This document shows, piece after piece, positions 43,569 through 55,900 of a stretch of 64,000 nt of DNA (positions within the stretch are counted from its first letter, which is position 1; every line of letters starts with the position of its first letter). The translations under genes were made by a program, and so were the position numbers. Location of the stretch: positions 64,048,961 through 64,112,960 of the forward strand of contig CM024760.1 in the NCBI GenBank assembly GCA_014218235.1, given 5' to 3'. The notes beneath the pieces were generated by a model. That model saw only the letters and a list, made by a program, of their open reading frames with translations, had not been told where the DNA came from and made no database searches. The DNA is from Colocasia esculenta. Lineage: Eukaryota; Streptophyta; Magnoliopsida; Alismatales; Araceae.

Positions 43569-46500
43569 TGTAGCACCCTGTAGAATTTAGTAAATTAAAA
43601 TTTTGAATAAATGGAAATAAATATTTTCCGTATTATCGAAATGGTAGATCATACGTACCACTATCGTACGTGCGAGAACAAATCAAAAAATTTCGTAAAA
43701 ATTATAAATCAACCCAAAACATTATTCTTACCTGTTCCATGAATAAATTCATACAACAAAAGATCCGATTGGCCAAGTGTATGTCACAATGTGACTGATT
43801 ATCCAAATTTAGAAACTAAGTCGGAAAACAGTTAACACGGAAATATAACATGATCATAAATTAAATAATCATGTTGGAAAGACTTCCAACATCATGCATT
43901 GATGACCCATTATCGGAATTGGGCCAATGGATCACATTTGGCCCAAGAATAAAATGGAGCAAGAAAAAATACCCAGAAATTCGTAACCCAATTTGAGCTG
44001 AAAATAGGAGGAGGTAATTAGGGCAAATCCCAAGGCAATTAGGCTTTATTGACAACCCAATTTCATGGATAACCAGAGTGGGAGGTTTCCTAAAGCCTCA
44101 CACACACTATTGGGATGAGAAATCATCAAATTAAGGAAGGTCGAAGGCCAAAACCGCACCTTGTCTTTCGTTCACCCTATGGGACTTCTAAAACAACCAA
44201 GATGTATATATACATGCCATGAAACCCTAGGGGATGAATTTACACATTGTTGGGGTCGTGGGAGGCTGTTCTTGAGCACAATAAGAGGAGGAAATTGCCC
44301 CCAACTCGGAGCTTTCTTCCCTGCTGCGTCTGCATCAACCTATGCAGATAGCTCTTCTTGGAGTCGACCAAAGGTAGGCCAAACCCTAACCAAATCATGC
44401 AAGACTTATACCCCTGGAAATAGGGTCAAGTCTAGTTCCTAATCCCACTAGTTTGCCTATTTTTGATTCAGTAGATCGGGTGCAGTAAGTGTTCTTCTCC
44501 AAGTGGTCTGAAAGAGGGCTTTCTAAAAAAATGTGACTTCTTCAACCCACAAGGTAGGTAATCTTGGGTAAAATATAAATAAAACTTATATGAATGTGTA
44601 TAGCATCGATTATACTTTCATGTCCAAGTGATTACATCGATTTTCATTAAGTACATCTCAAGTATTAAGCGTTTTGCCAAAATCGCGCATGTTAACCGCA
44701 TTTTTTGTTCATGTGGATTTCTCGTGCATCTTGAGGCCAATTTTAATGATTCAAAAACTGTATTTCTCTTATATTCCTTGTTCCCAACAAGTTTCATGTT
44801 TACACTTTTGTCCTAAAAGCCCTAGATTAGAAGTTATAAGCATTGTATGAATCGTGTGACTGTTTTCTGCGTTTTCGGGTAAGAACCAAAACGCGACGGG
44901 ACCAGATGTCGTGTTTTCCGTGCATCAATGCGACGTAAGAGTCCGACGCATTCATGTGAATCATGACCATGCCCTACATCGTGATTTTGATCGTGATAGT
45001 ACCATTCTAGTGCCTCAAACTATGCGCCGCATGGTTTTCAGAGGCTGCATGAAATGCGACGTTGACCCCCGTCACAATTCAGCTAGTTTTCCCGCTCAAG
45101 GTTTTTGTGCTATTTTTATATTATTATTTTGAACACATTTCATGAATGTGAAGGGGATTACTGTCATGATTCAAGCATGTAGGCAACGGTGTTGGCCGTC
45201 GCGATTTAAGTTTTCACAAGTTAGGCATGTTCTAACTGTACTCTGCGTTGTGAAAAGTGTCGACTGTGTCCGATGTGGATTTCAAGACCTACCTGAGACC
45301 TGTTTTACATGGTTTAGAGTTCATAGTTTGGATGTCTTGGTTCTGGTCATTGCATGAGGTCTGTTTAATGGCTTAAAATAAGTCAACCCATGTAAAAAGC
45401 TATAACTACATGAATGTTATTCTAATTGCTCTTTAATGATGTGACCATTCATGCAACTAGTGATTTGCTCTTCTTACTGTTCTATCTTGCTAACATGATA
45501 ATTGTTATATTAAAAAGATTGCAAACCCATGTATAGTTAAAGCATAGTGCATCTCATGCTATCATGTTAATTGTTTTCCGTAAGTTTGAAACTGATGGAT
45601 TGTGGATTTAGACACATGTTCACTACACACTTGCACATCTAGCCAGCCCTTTCTTGGGGGATTGGAAGCTCTCTGTTGGTCATTCCGTACTGACAGATGA
45701 GCGATCTTTCCACTAAGACCTCCGTAATTCTCCGTACTCTATGGATTCCCTCATGGAGACCGAGTTGGTTGTACCATTGATGTTCCCTGGAGATAGCGTG
45801 CACTTCCTTTCTTCTCTTGTTCTCGTGGGTGTGATTTATAATCTAGAATTAAGCCATTAATGTAAAGAGTCAACTAAAGTATAAATTGCGCTGTTATGCT
45901 GCTGAAATTATCTCTTGACTATTGTCATCATGAAATCATGTTCACGTTACTTACTACTTGTTCTCATCATCATCATGAACATGACATTACACTTGCTTAC
46001 ATCTTGAAACTCTTATTGGCCATTAAATGACTATGGATATCTACATTTAAAAATTGTGAGATGTTGATCGGGTACAGAGACTGTCCAAGGGCTCCAATGT
46101 AGCCCTAATGATGGAGAGTCATAAATATACTGTTAACCATGGGGTATAATGATTACTAGCGTTGCATCTGCGCTAGGAGTACTTGCGTGTTGAATGCTAG
46201 ATACAATAACCACATACACGTGTCCTAGTGTGCATTTCAAGGTGGATCTTTCCTTGGTGTACATTAGTGTCTTCGTGCTTGATTAGTGTTACATGATCGT
46301 GCTCGTGCTTGTTTGCTTGTGTGTTATGGCCATCCTGCAATTATTGCAATTTAAAGTGATATCTTGCGAGCTTGTTACATGCCTCACTATTGATAATCTC
46401 TTGCTCGTTATATCGTTCTAGATCTTGCCCTATCATGATCACTCTATCTAGCTTGTTCATGTATCATGTTTTAATGAGTTTTATTCGTACATGCATATCT

Positions 46501-46990
46501 TGACAATCATGCTTACCTAGTTCTAAATTGCTAATCACTTATATCATTGCCCGCACATTGAGATATAAATCCTACTGGGCTAGTTTGCTCATTCCCTACT
46601 TTTAACCATTCTAGGTAACTATGAATTACAAGAAGAGGAGCAAGTTGAGGATGGGAATGCGTCTGAGTGATGAGCGTCCCAACACTTGTGTCTATGTATA
46701 GTTAGTTTGCTTTGAGTGTTAGAACAATGTAGTAGGAAGTGAGGTATAAATGTAATTTATTTTATTTGAGTCTTAGTCCTGTTATACAATGTTTAAGATT
46801 TCTATTAGTTCCCTTTGAAACAATGAGATGAGATTTGAATACAATTTCAATTGTGTTCATTATTTCGGCCCTTATGATGTTGCGTTGATATACATTTAGT
46901 GCTTTCTAGCTAGAGGCTTATTTGCCGACTGTTCACGTCTCAGAATATTGACTCGAATTATCTAAATTATTATCTGTTGCATAATTCTCA
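43569..46990 (+). repeat. LTR-E: solo LTR-like insertion, probably Ty3/gypsy
   Basis: It starts TGTAGCACCCTGTAGAATTT, a start typical of long plant gypsy LTRs (compare TGTAATGCCC at 57967). It contains a TATA-like box (44205-44212) and, near its 3' side, CTACTGGGC...GCTCA phrases shared with LTR-F and LTR-G. No coding region or second LTR is present. The right end reads TAATTCTCA, lacking the TTACA ending of its relatives. Flanks are GGAAGTGAG and GGACGTGAG, a 9-bp near-repeat of which GTGAG is exact. The ~3.4 kb hold no supported gene. Confidence 0.7.
44205..44212 (+). promoter_or_regulatory. TATA-like box in LTR-E
   Basis: TATATATA in GATGTATATATACATGCC, about 640 bp from the LTR start and followed by a leader beginning near CCCTAGGGGATG. 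Position and context fit an LTR promoter. Confidence 0.4.
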
Positions 46991-46999
46991 GGACGTGAG

Positions 47000-47267
47000 A
47001 CCCATCTTCTCCTGTCTTCAAATAGGTATAGAAAACCTTCGCCAGGTGTGGATAGCTAGGTTCTGAAACTGTGCATATGCCTGCCCACTTTAACCTCTGA
47101 ATAGCTTCGACTACACTGTGCATACCATGCTTCTCTAGATCATCTAGGTCCACAGCCTTGTTCCCACAAAGCTTGATCATTACCGATGAGAATCTTTCCT
47201 ATTGATCTGTAGTGAGGAACGCGATGCTGTTGCCACCCATGCTATCGGAACTCCCAAAAGCGCCCAT
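47000..47267 (-). pseudogene. SIR-C accessory ORF, N-terminus
   Basis: It starts at ATG 47267 on the minus strand (MGAFGSSDSMGGNSIAFLT), colinear with MAASAVSGSLGG in SIR-A. It then has a stop at the position of the second Q in 'EQQERF', then CGNKAVDLDDLEKHGMHSV, PSYPHLAKVFYTYLKTGEDGSH, and is cut by LTR-E. The two ATGs at the same alignment position support this start for the family. Confidence 0.8.
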
Positions 47268-47641
47268 GGAATCAAGTAAGGTACGGTTTTAGTGATCGTG
47301 GGAGAGAAAGGAATAGAACCCCTCAAGAAATTTGAGCAAGAAGTAAGGTTTTCTTCGAAAACACAACGAGGGATGCTGGAGTCGATGAGGGTTTCACAGA
47401 CTTTCGAGTTAAAAGAGATAAGAGAGAGAGAGAAAGTGAATTAGTGAGGGAAGGATTATTGATGTAATGGAGGGATATAATGGTGCTCTTCGAAACGAAG
47501 GAGCAATAAATGCGGATAACGACAAGATAAGAGAGGATATCGCAAAAAATAATGGATTTAACTAAATCTAGCGGGGAAGGATAATTCTTATTCTGAAATT
47601 TATTATTGTTTTTTAGTTACGTACAAATATATCTGTTATAA
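47268..47641 (-). other. SIR-C spacer between pol and accessory ORF
   Basis: About 370 bp with a purine-rich run (AGAGAGAGAGAAAG around 47420) and AT-rich DNA. No ORF, no GTCGAAT or AACGATT cluster recognised. Confidence 0.5.
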
Positions 47642-48277
47642 ATTGCACACGCCTAGTTCCCTTCTAAGAGACATAAATCACTCTTCAGGTAAAGCTTTTG
47701 GAAAGATATCTGCTAACTAATTTTGAGTATTTACAAATGAAATATTGATATTACCATTAACTACATGATCTCTAATAAAATGATATCTGACCTCTATATG
47801 TTTCGTCCTGGAGTGTTGTACTGGAATTTTAGTCAGATTTATTGCACCTGTGTTGTCACACAGCAACGGGATGGTCTTGATGTGCAATCCATAGTCCTCA
47901 AGATGTTATTTGATCCATAAAGTGCAATAGCTCCCAGTAGCTACATATTCAACTTCAGTTGTTGATAGTGCTACTGAATTTTACTTCTTTGAACACCAGG
48001 AAATCAAGCATCCTGCAAGAAATTGACAACCACCACTGTTGCTTTTTCTATCTACTTTGCATCCAGCATAGTCAGCATCCGAATAACTAATTAAACTAGT
48101 TTCACAGGATTTAGGATACCATAGACCTAAGTTATGAGTCTTAGGTAAATATCTAAAGATCCTTTTAATAGATATTAAATGAGATTCTTTAGGATCAGAT
48201 TGATATTTTGTACACATGCATATACTAAATAAAATATCAGGCCTAGTAGCTGTTAGATAAAACAATGAACCAATCAT
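47642..48277 (-). pseudogene. SIR-C pol: RNase H
   Basis: 48277-47981 encodes MIGSLFYLTATRPDILFSIC, KRIFRYLPKTHNLGLWYP, SYSDADYAGCKVDRKSNSGG (Asp) and LISWCSKK. The remaining part down to 47642 (STTEVEYVATGS-like, NTGAINLTKIPVQHS, HIEVRYHFIRDHV) is readable with stops. The end is close to SLRRELGVCN, like SIR-A. RNase H is present here, in contrast to SIR-D. Confidence 0.85.
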
Positions 48278-49261
48278 ACCTCTAATAAGTTTTTGATCAA
48301 CTTTCTTACCTTATCACTGTCTAACCTGGTGGATGTGCTCATTGGGGTAGACAGTGGTTTAGCATTATCAAATCCGAATTTCTTCAACAGTTCCTTAGTG
48401 TATTTTGCTTGACAAATGTGTGTACCTTCATTGCTTTGCTTGATTTGTAATCCAAGGAAGTATTTGAGTTCTCCCATCATGCACATCTCAAATTCTCCCT
48501 GCATGAGCTTCTCAAAATACTTGCACAAAGATTCATCAGTAGATCCAAATATAATATCATCTACATAAATTTGCACAAGTAATATATTTTTGACATTTAA
48601 TTTAATAAACAATGTGCTATCTACCTGTCCTCTAATAAAACCATGATTTAGTAAGAATGCACTAAGTCTTTTCATACCTTACTCTAGGTGCTTGTTTTAA
48701 ACCATATAATACTTTATGCAATTTGAAAACATGATTTGGAAATTCTAACTCATCAAAGCAGGAGGTGGTGTTCCACATAGACTTCGACCTTTATATAGCC
48801 ATTCAAAACTGCTGATTTAACATCCATTTGAAAAACTTTTAAATCCAATGCAGATGCATAAGCGAGTAATATTCGAATAGCCTCTAGTCTAGCCAGTAAT
48901 GCATAGGTTTCATTAAAATCTATGCCTTCCTCTTGGGAATAGCTTAGAGTAACCAGTCTAGGCTTGTTTCTAGTGATAACACCGGCTTCATCCAATTTGT
49001 TCATGAACACCCATTTGGTCTAGGAATAAGGGACCAAACTTGATTTCTCCTGAACTGATTAAGTTCATCTTGCATGGCTAGAATCCAAGATTCATCAGAC
49101 AGTGCTTCATTGACTGTCTTCGGCACTATTTTTGGAAACAAATGGTAAATAATCAAAGGGAATGGTATTACCTCTAGTTCTTACCCCAACTGATGGATCT
49201 CCAATGATGTTGTCAATTAGGTGATCTTTTTTGTACCTCCATTCCTTTGGAAGATCATCAT
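48274..49261 (-). pseudogene. SIR-C pol: reverse transcriptase, 5' side cut
   Basis: 48675-48274 has LSAFLLNHGFIRGQVDSTLF, the YVDD site in QIYVDDIIFGSTDESLCKYF, FEMCMMGELKYFLGLQI and LLKKFGFDNAKPLSTPMS. 49010-48753 has FMNKLDEAGVITRN, YSQEEGIDFNETYA and FQMDVKSAVLNGYI. 49261-49030 holds the linker WRYKKDHLIDNIIGDPSVGVRTR. At 49262 it is cut by gypsy-like LTR DNA, so integrase and gag are gone from this place. Several frameshifts (around 48700, 49010). Confidence 0.85.
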
Positions 49262-52200
49262 TGTAATGACCCGACCTCCCGGACCCCCTCCAGGGACCCT
49301 GAAGTTCACGTTGCCACCCACGGATCCGAAGACTCAAAAGGGTTAGAAGAAATAGTCTAGTGAGATATGTACTAAACTCAAATAACTATAACAATCTGTA
49401 CAATATAGAAAACTTTGTACAACGTGTCCCAAATAAAAGCACATGTACAAGAAGAAAGGTGCAGTCCTTAAGGGGCATACCCCGAGGACTTGCAAAACAC
49501 AACTCTCAGCTCACTCGGCTACAAGAGCTTACAACACTCAGCTCTCACTACTGCTGAGAACACATGGTGCTACAGCTGCCTCCGCAACCAGTCTGACACC
49601 GAGCTCCCGCGACGACGAGCCCCTAGCTGAAGGATGTAGGGCTGGTAAGCCTTGCGAACAAGACCCAGTAGGGATTACTAGTCCCTCACCAGCCAGAGCA
49701 ACAGGAACTCCAAAAACTTGAAACTATCCTAGAATGTTGTAAAGCGAGGAACACCTATAGTAGGGTACTACAAAGCAGTGGAATAGAACAGTACAACGCC
49801 ACGACTACCAACCAAGGTCGTGACACACACATGACTCTTGCAGAAACCAACGGAGTCGGGCACAAAGCAAAAGAAACCCTCGGCACACCCCCCGAGACCA
49901 CGCAACAACTAGGTGAGAACGACGTCTCACCTCAAGCACGGCCTCCTCAGACCTCCACAAGGTCGAGGGCCCACAAGCATAACCACCCGAAACCCCGGAC
50001 ACATAGCGAGGTCGGGAAACCACATACGCTGGTGCCACCACGGACTGGCACCGAAGGACGGGACTACGGAACTGAGAGGACACCGAGCGGAAACCACTAG
50101 AAGCATGAGTCTGCACAAGGCCAGACAAACGACGCCCACGAAAACTAGACACCGTCGGTCTATAAACCTCCGTGCAAGCTAGGGCAAAAGATAACACTTG
50201 AAAACGTCGTCACAAGAACAACAACCAAGCCACCGCCACTAGCAGCCAAGAGGGGGACACGCTATCCACGCCCTCTCCTCGCCAACCTAGCTCCTGCCTC
50301 CCCTCTGTGGAAGAGCGAGATAGAGCCACCACAGAAACACACAAACGCACGCAACACTGTAGCTTAGCCAAGCTGCGGCCCCACGCCTAGCACCACTACG
50401 TGGCTCCGGAACAAATGTAGAGAGAGGCAGTGAGACAAAGGACTATCTGGGCCGCGTCGGGAAGAAAACCGCCTCAACGACCTCGGCGTCCCGCCCAAGA
50501 CAAGGGAGCTCTAAAAATGACTCAGCATTGCTGTCCAAACCTCGTCTTCCCCTTTGCTCTCGAGTCTGCCAAGTCGGCTGCCAACTCAAGCACGCTCATA
50601 GCCCGGAGTACTCCATCAACAAGCTCCTGAGGACGGGGGTCCCAGGCAATGGAGATAATCTCTGAACGGGACAAGCCCTCAAGTGCCAAGCACCAAGCGA
50701 ACAGGCGGGGCAAGCACAACAAAACCACGCCGAACTGCTAGCTTGTAACCCATGACAAGCCCAGCAAGCGAGAGGCACGCACGGACCATCAAAAGGGCCA
50801 TCGGCCAACCAAGGCATGCATGAATGGATAGAACCTCGGAACACCACCGAATAGTACAGAAAACCCGTCGCTCTGCTAATAATTGATTGACCGCCGGTAA
50901 ATCAATTATTAGGCATACATGACCCTCCTGGCACCACTGCCAGAACACGACCACGAAGGTGTCACCTTCGGTCACTGAACGCAGCCAGGTAACCTGCCAC
51001 GTTCCCTACCAGAAGGTCCTAAGGGTAAAGTCTACCCTGGGGCATACGCCGACACACAACCGGGCCCACGGAAGCACCCGAGGCAACACAAGTACTGTCA
51101 TGACCCCCAAAGCCGTCGTGACGCCATCGCGATGGGGAAGGGCACCACGACAACGACCCTGTTGCGACAGGGCAATGGGTCGCGACAGCTACCCTGTCAC
51201 GACAAGAAAGCACGTCGTGACAGCGACCCTTGTCGCGACCGCCAACTGCGTCGCGATAAGGTCACGCCCGATCAGGCCGACGCCTCTCCTAATGTCGCGA
51301 CGCACCGAGCCGTCGCAACACCAGCAGAGAGGCAGACCGAAGGGATCCTCAATCCCGGGCCGCCCACAAGATACAAACACACCACACGGGGGAGGGCAGC
51401 ATGGGAAAGATATCTAAGCTAATTAGAGAGCATGAAGAGCTCCTGATCTGCCCGGATCGAGAAGAGTTCAAGTAATCCCTACCGGTTATGAAGGAGGAGC
51501 CCTAAAGAGGGCCTTCATGACTGCACGACACCTCCTCCTCGCTCCACGACGCCGCTCTGCCGCTCTTCCACGAGCCTACCGGCGCCACAACACCCCGACC
51601 ACTGGAGGGGAACCTCCCCATCGCTAGAGAAGAGGGGAAAGGGAAGAAGAGGAGAGAAGGGGAAAAACAAGGAAAGGATAGCCGGCCAAGGCTTTTAGAC
51701 TTCGGCACCCAAGACGCGACAGACCGCCCCATCGCGTTAAGGACCTTAACACGACGGGTCAACGGGACGTGACCAGAACACGCCCCCCAGGGACGCCGCG
51801 ACCACCTGACAGGTCGTACTGGCACACCTGCCAACCTGACAAGCATCAGACGACTGAACAACAGAACACAACAAACACTATCGCGACCCGTTGACCAGTC
51901 GTTACAAGAACATGACAGGCAAGAAGGGCGCGACAAGAACGCGATGCCCACCCTCGTCGCGACAAGATGACTGTCGCGTCGGACACCCACTTTCATGCCC
52001 CTCCAATTTAGCAGTGGATTAAATCAGAGGGAAACACGAACAACGAGTATGGTAACATAAATTGCGCATACAGACACAAACATCAGAGCATTTAATGAAA
52101 TAATTGGAATAAACTCTTGATTTCATCATAAAATCGACCATTACAACCACTAATTCGGAGCCAATACGTAAGGCTCAATGACATCATTACATACGAAGAG

Positions 52201-52904
52201 AAAATCTAAAGCAATAACTACTAGACTCCATAGTACTAGGGCAACTTCATGAACTGACTCCAGGTTGCTCATCACTCTAGTCCTGTCCCATAGGTGTGTG
52301 CAACATCATTGTCCAACTTACTTGAGACACAATAACAAATAACGAAGGGTGAGCGATAACACCCAGTAGGAGTTAAATCTCAATAGTCAAGCAGACTTTA
52401 AATAATTAATGCTTTAAATGGCAGAGTAACTAATGATAGAGAGAGTCATGTAAAGTCGAGAAAGTAATAGCACAAGTACATGGTTCAAATAGCAGATGAA
52501 TCAAGTATAGCACGATGAATAAAGTCAAGCCACGATAGAAACGATAACATCAATAGCAAGTAATGTCATGGTCAAGAAATAACAAGCAACATGTATAGCA
52601 AGGAGGGATAGTAGATGGTCATGTAAAGAGTAAATTGCACTTTGATTGATTTTCATCAATCGAGATAGTATAGCACTTTTGATTAACTTTCATCAATCGA
52701 AATAGTAATGGCACTTTGGTTATCCGTAGATAGCTGAAAGAGAATATAGTACTTTGAAAGCGACTAAGTCAGGATAGAACGTAATAACTCAAGATAGCAA
52801 GTAGAGAGAACGATAGTAGTCGCTCAATAATAGGACAGTAGCAGTTCAGTAACAGTCAGTGGCAATATTGTAACAGTGCAGTACGTCTAAACTAATAGAC
52901 TAAC
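49262..52904 (-). repeat. LTR-F: composite Ty3/gypsy-like LTR fragments
   Basis: The plus strand starts TGTAATGACCCGACC and is colinear with the start of LTR-G at 52905: both have CCCACGGATCC.AAGAC, AAGGGGCATACCC and GGGGGTCCCAGG.AATGG in order. On the minus strand this is an LTR 3' end (...GGTCATTACA). The part beyond about 52030 repeats the CTACTGGG...GCTCACCC phrase, already met near 49670, so it is the 3' part of a second LTR. GC-rich, with many GTCGCGAC words at 51090-51330 and 51880-51980. Many short open frames exist on both strands (for example minus 50197-49805), but none has a recognisable motif. No supported gene in these 3.6 kb. Confidence 0.7.
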
Positions 52905-55900
52905 TGTAACGACCCCGACGCCCAGACCCTCGGCTCCCACCAAGAATCCGAACATCGGGACCGCTGCCCACGGATCCAAAGACCCGGAAGGGCTAACAGA
53001 TTCGTCTAACAAGATATGTAATAGAGATAAATGACAACAAACGTACTAAAGTGCACCACAAGTGAACAAAAGTGTCCAACACTAGATAACAGTCTAGTAC
53101 AGTCCCATAATAAATAAAGTACAAGTGCTGAAATAAACGGGAAAGAACTCATCCCTTAGGGGCATACCCAGAGGGTGATGTACACAAGCTGGGGAAACAC
53201 TGCTCGCTAGAGATGCCGACTACTATGGGCCCGTCTCCTCAGACTGTCGCGGAGGGAACTGCTATGAAGTCTCACCTATAAAACAGGGAGTGAGCTTCAT
53301 GAAGAAGCCCAGTAGGGACTACCAATCTCCCACTGGTTCTAACAGCAGAATAGAACTAAGTGCAATAAATAAATAAAACAGTAAAGTCTATTCTACTAAA
53401 CAGAGTCAAGTGCGGAAGCGTGAAAGAACTACACAGTCGTCGGTCTAGGCTACACAGAGGGACTGGAAAACTCGTTTAAACCAAGGCACCACAAGAACCC
53501 AGCTATAAACACAGATAGTAGACACTGCCTGGGCAAGCACACTAGCTATAGAACGCTACACTAGTCAGCCGGTCAAGTGCACCACCCGCCTTACCCTCGA
53601 CCAATGGTCCATGTCTAGCACCTCCCATCGGAGTGAGACGCGGACTAAGAACAACCACAACTGTCGTAGTGTGGCCGGACTACGGTCGCATGCCTGACCC
53701 CTTTAAATGGTTCTGGAACCACGTAGAGTGAGGTAGTGAGAAAGGACTAGTTGGTCCGCACCGTAAGAGCACCACACTACCTCGGAGAACCAGACCAGCT
53801 AAGAGAGCTCTATAAACGACTCCACGACGCTGTCCCCACCGTTTTCCCCTTCTGCTCCAAGTCCGTTACTTGAGCACGCCCGCCACACAGAGAACTCCCT
53901 CTAACAGACGCACGAGGCTGGGGGTCCCAGGTAATGGTAACAACCTGTCTTGTGAACAAGACCTCAAGTGCCGAGCACCGGGCAAAGAGACTAGAGTAGC
54001 ACTATACTAGGAACAGCACACGTGCCAAGAAAAACCGAGTCACAGTGGAAGCAAAACAACAAAACCTGCTGACAGTCGCTCTCAGTCAGAGAGGCGACGT
54101 ATCGGCAGGTCGCCACCAGAACGCGACTGTTCTGCCTGTTGCGACAGGAAACTGGAAGGCGTAAGCGTGTCGCGACAAGACCGCGCCGGCTAAGAGGGCC
54201 GCAACAAGCCTGAGTCTTCAGAATGCGACACGTACCCTGTCGTGATCTCATCGCGATGGAGACGGCGGTCGCGATCTGCCAAGACCCCGAACACCTGAAA
54301 GCCGGCCACGTACCCATCACGTTAGCAAGATGCGGTCGGGTTCGGGGCACGTTCAAGAGAATGCGATGCACCGATACGTCGCGACCTGGTTGCGACTGGG
54401 AAACCCGTCGCGACCACAGCCGAGTGCTCAAACAGAGCAACCCCACACCCTCCAAATGCCACAAATGGTACAAGCATTGGAAGGGGAGCATGCCACACAA
54501 TGGAAACATGATAAATAACACCAAACCACCCTCATAAATCCCTCATGCATGCAAGGGAAGCAGGATTACACTCAAACCTCATATGCACAAGATGAAAACA
54601 CTCTTCATGGATACCCCATTCAAACCCCTCATCAAGCATGGATTCATCCAAAACAACACCAAGGAACCATCATACATGGATCATAGAACACATGCACACT
54701 TCCTAACAAGGATTCTAAGCTTGGAAGTGGGGTTTGGAACCTAGCATGAAGAACTAAGTGGAGGGTTTGGGGTCCCTACCTCAATTTGAAGAACCACCCT
54801 AGTTGGGCCTTCTCGTAGGCTAGCACCCCTCCACCTCCGAGCTTCAATGCTCCAAGGAAGGAGGATCCACCATGTCAAAGGACACAAGGAGAATAGAAAT
54901 GAGAATGGAGAAAAAAACCAGACTCAAGGTACACTTCAAATCACAACAACTTTCCAAGCCAATGCCACACAAGACCTCCTCCCCAAGCTCCCCACAGAGC
55001 AGACAAGTACAGAATCGCCGGAGGAGAAGAACAACACAGGACAAGAGGGCAAATGGGCGTTCTGCTCTCGGCTGAAGTAGTTAAACACAGATAGTAAGAA
55101 CGTGACGGACTTGGGCATCGCGTTACCAACGCTAACACGACATCCACCTGCGTCGTGATTTGGAACAGTCAGCTAGTCAACCACCCAATCAACATTCATG
55201 CAAAACAGACTACAAGATCACGACGGCCAACCATGTCACGTTCATGCATGCACTTCGACACGTGGTGCAACTGTCCCGAAAGCAAGATGACAAGGACATA
55301 GTCTGCTGTCAGGGTCCTATCGCGACAGGGGCGGCTAGCGCGTTCCCAACCAAAACGTGACAGTCACCTATGTCGCCTTCAGAACGCGATGTGTCGCTAT
55401 GTCATGACCACAGCCATGAGGGCTAACCCCTAAAGGTAACGGGAAGTTACACTAACAGTAACAGTGTAACAGTCAGATGTCTAGCTAATTCAGAATAGTC
55501 AGTCAGGACCGGTGCAATTGCAGACACCGTCAATAGCCCCTGCAGGTATTTTCGGGTGGCTCTCCGCTCCCAGGACTAGATTGGAGCCCCTCGGACACTC
55601 TCCTTGCCCTCAACAGTATGCATTCATGTCAGTAGAGTCACAAGACCCATTTTAGCGCTAGATAGTCATGAATAGTACAGAACAGTAGGAGCTACACAGC
55701 TCAAAAGGTACCAAGATAGTACTAGATGAATAGACGAGAGAGACGAGATAGTAGAGTGAATATGAATAGATACGTGAGTAGACTATAAATGAGATCTTAT
55801 GGTCATTGTACATGAAACGTCGAGTAACGAGCGATACAGTTGCACAACACGCGCGTTCGGTGTTGGCAGTCAGATGGAACTCACAACCCATCCACTAGCC

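Larger units (their letters stand above)
21546..49261 (-). mobile_element. SIR-C: old Sirevirus interrupted by three insertions
   Basis: Pieces of one minus-strand element, in order from its 5' side: pol 49261-47642, accessory-ORF start 47267-47000, then 43559-43478, then 37548-37012, then 24057-21560. The gaps are filled by LTR-E, the LINE and SIR-B. Each gap closes with a target duplication, and the flanks align to the uninterrupted accessory ORF of SIR-D. Neither LTR survives: the 3' side is cut at the fusion with SIR-D gag, and the 5' side at gypsy LTR-F. Confidence 0.85.

Noticed and set aside
49805..50197. Long GC-rich open frames on both strands in LTR-F and LTR-G (also 50959-51417, 51502-51996, 53991-54524)
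   Set aside because: GC-rich DNA has few stops by chance. Frames exist on both strands at once, do not match each other between the related LTRs, and show no motif.
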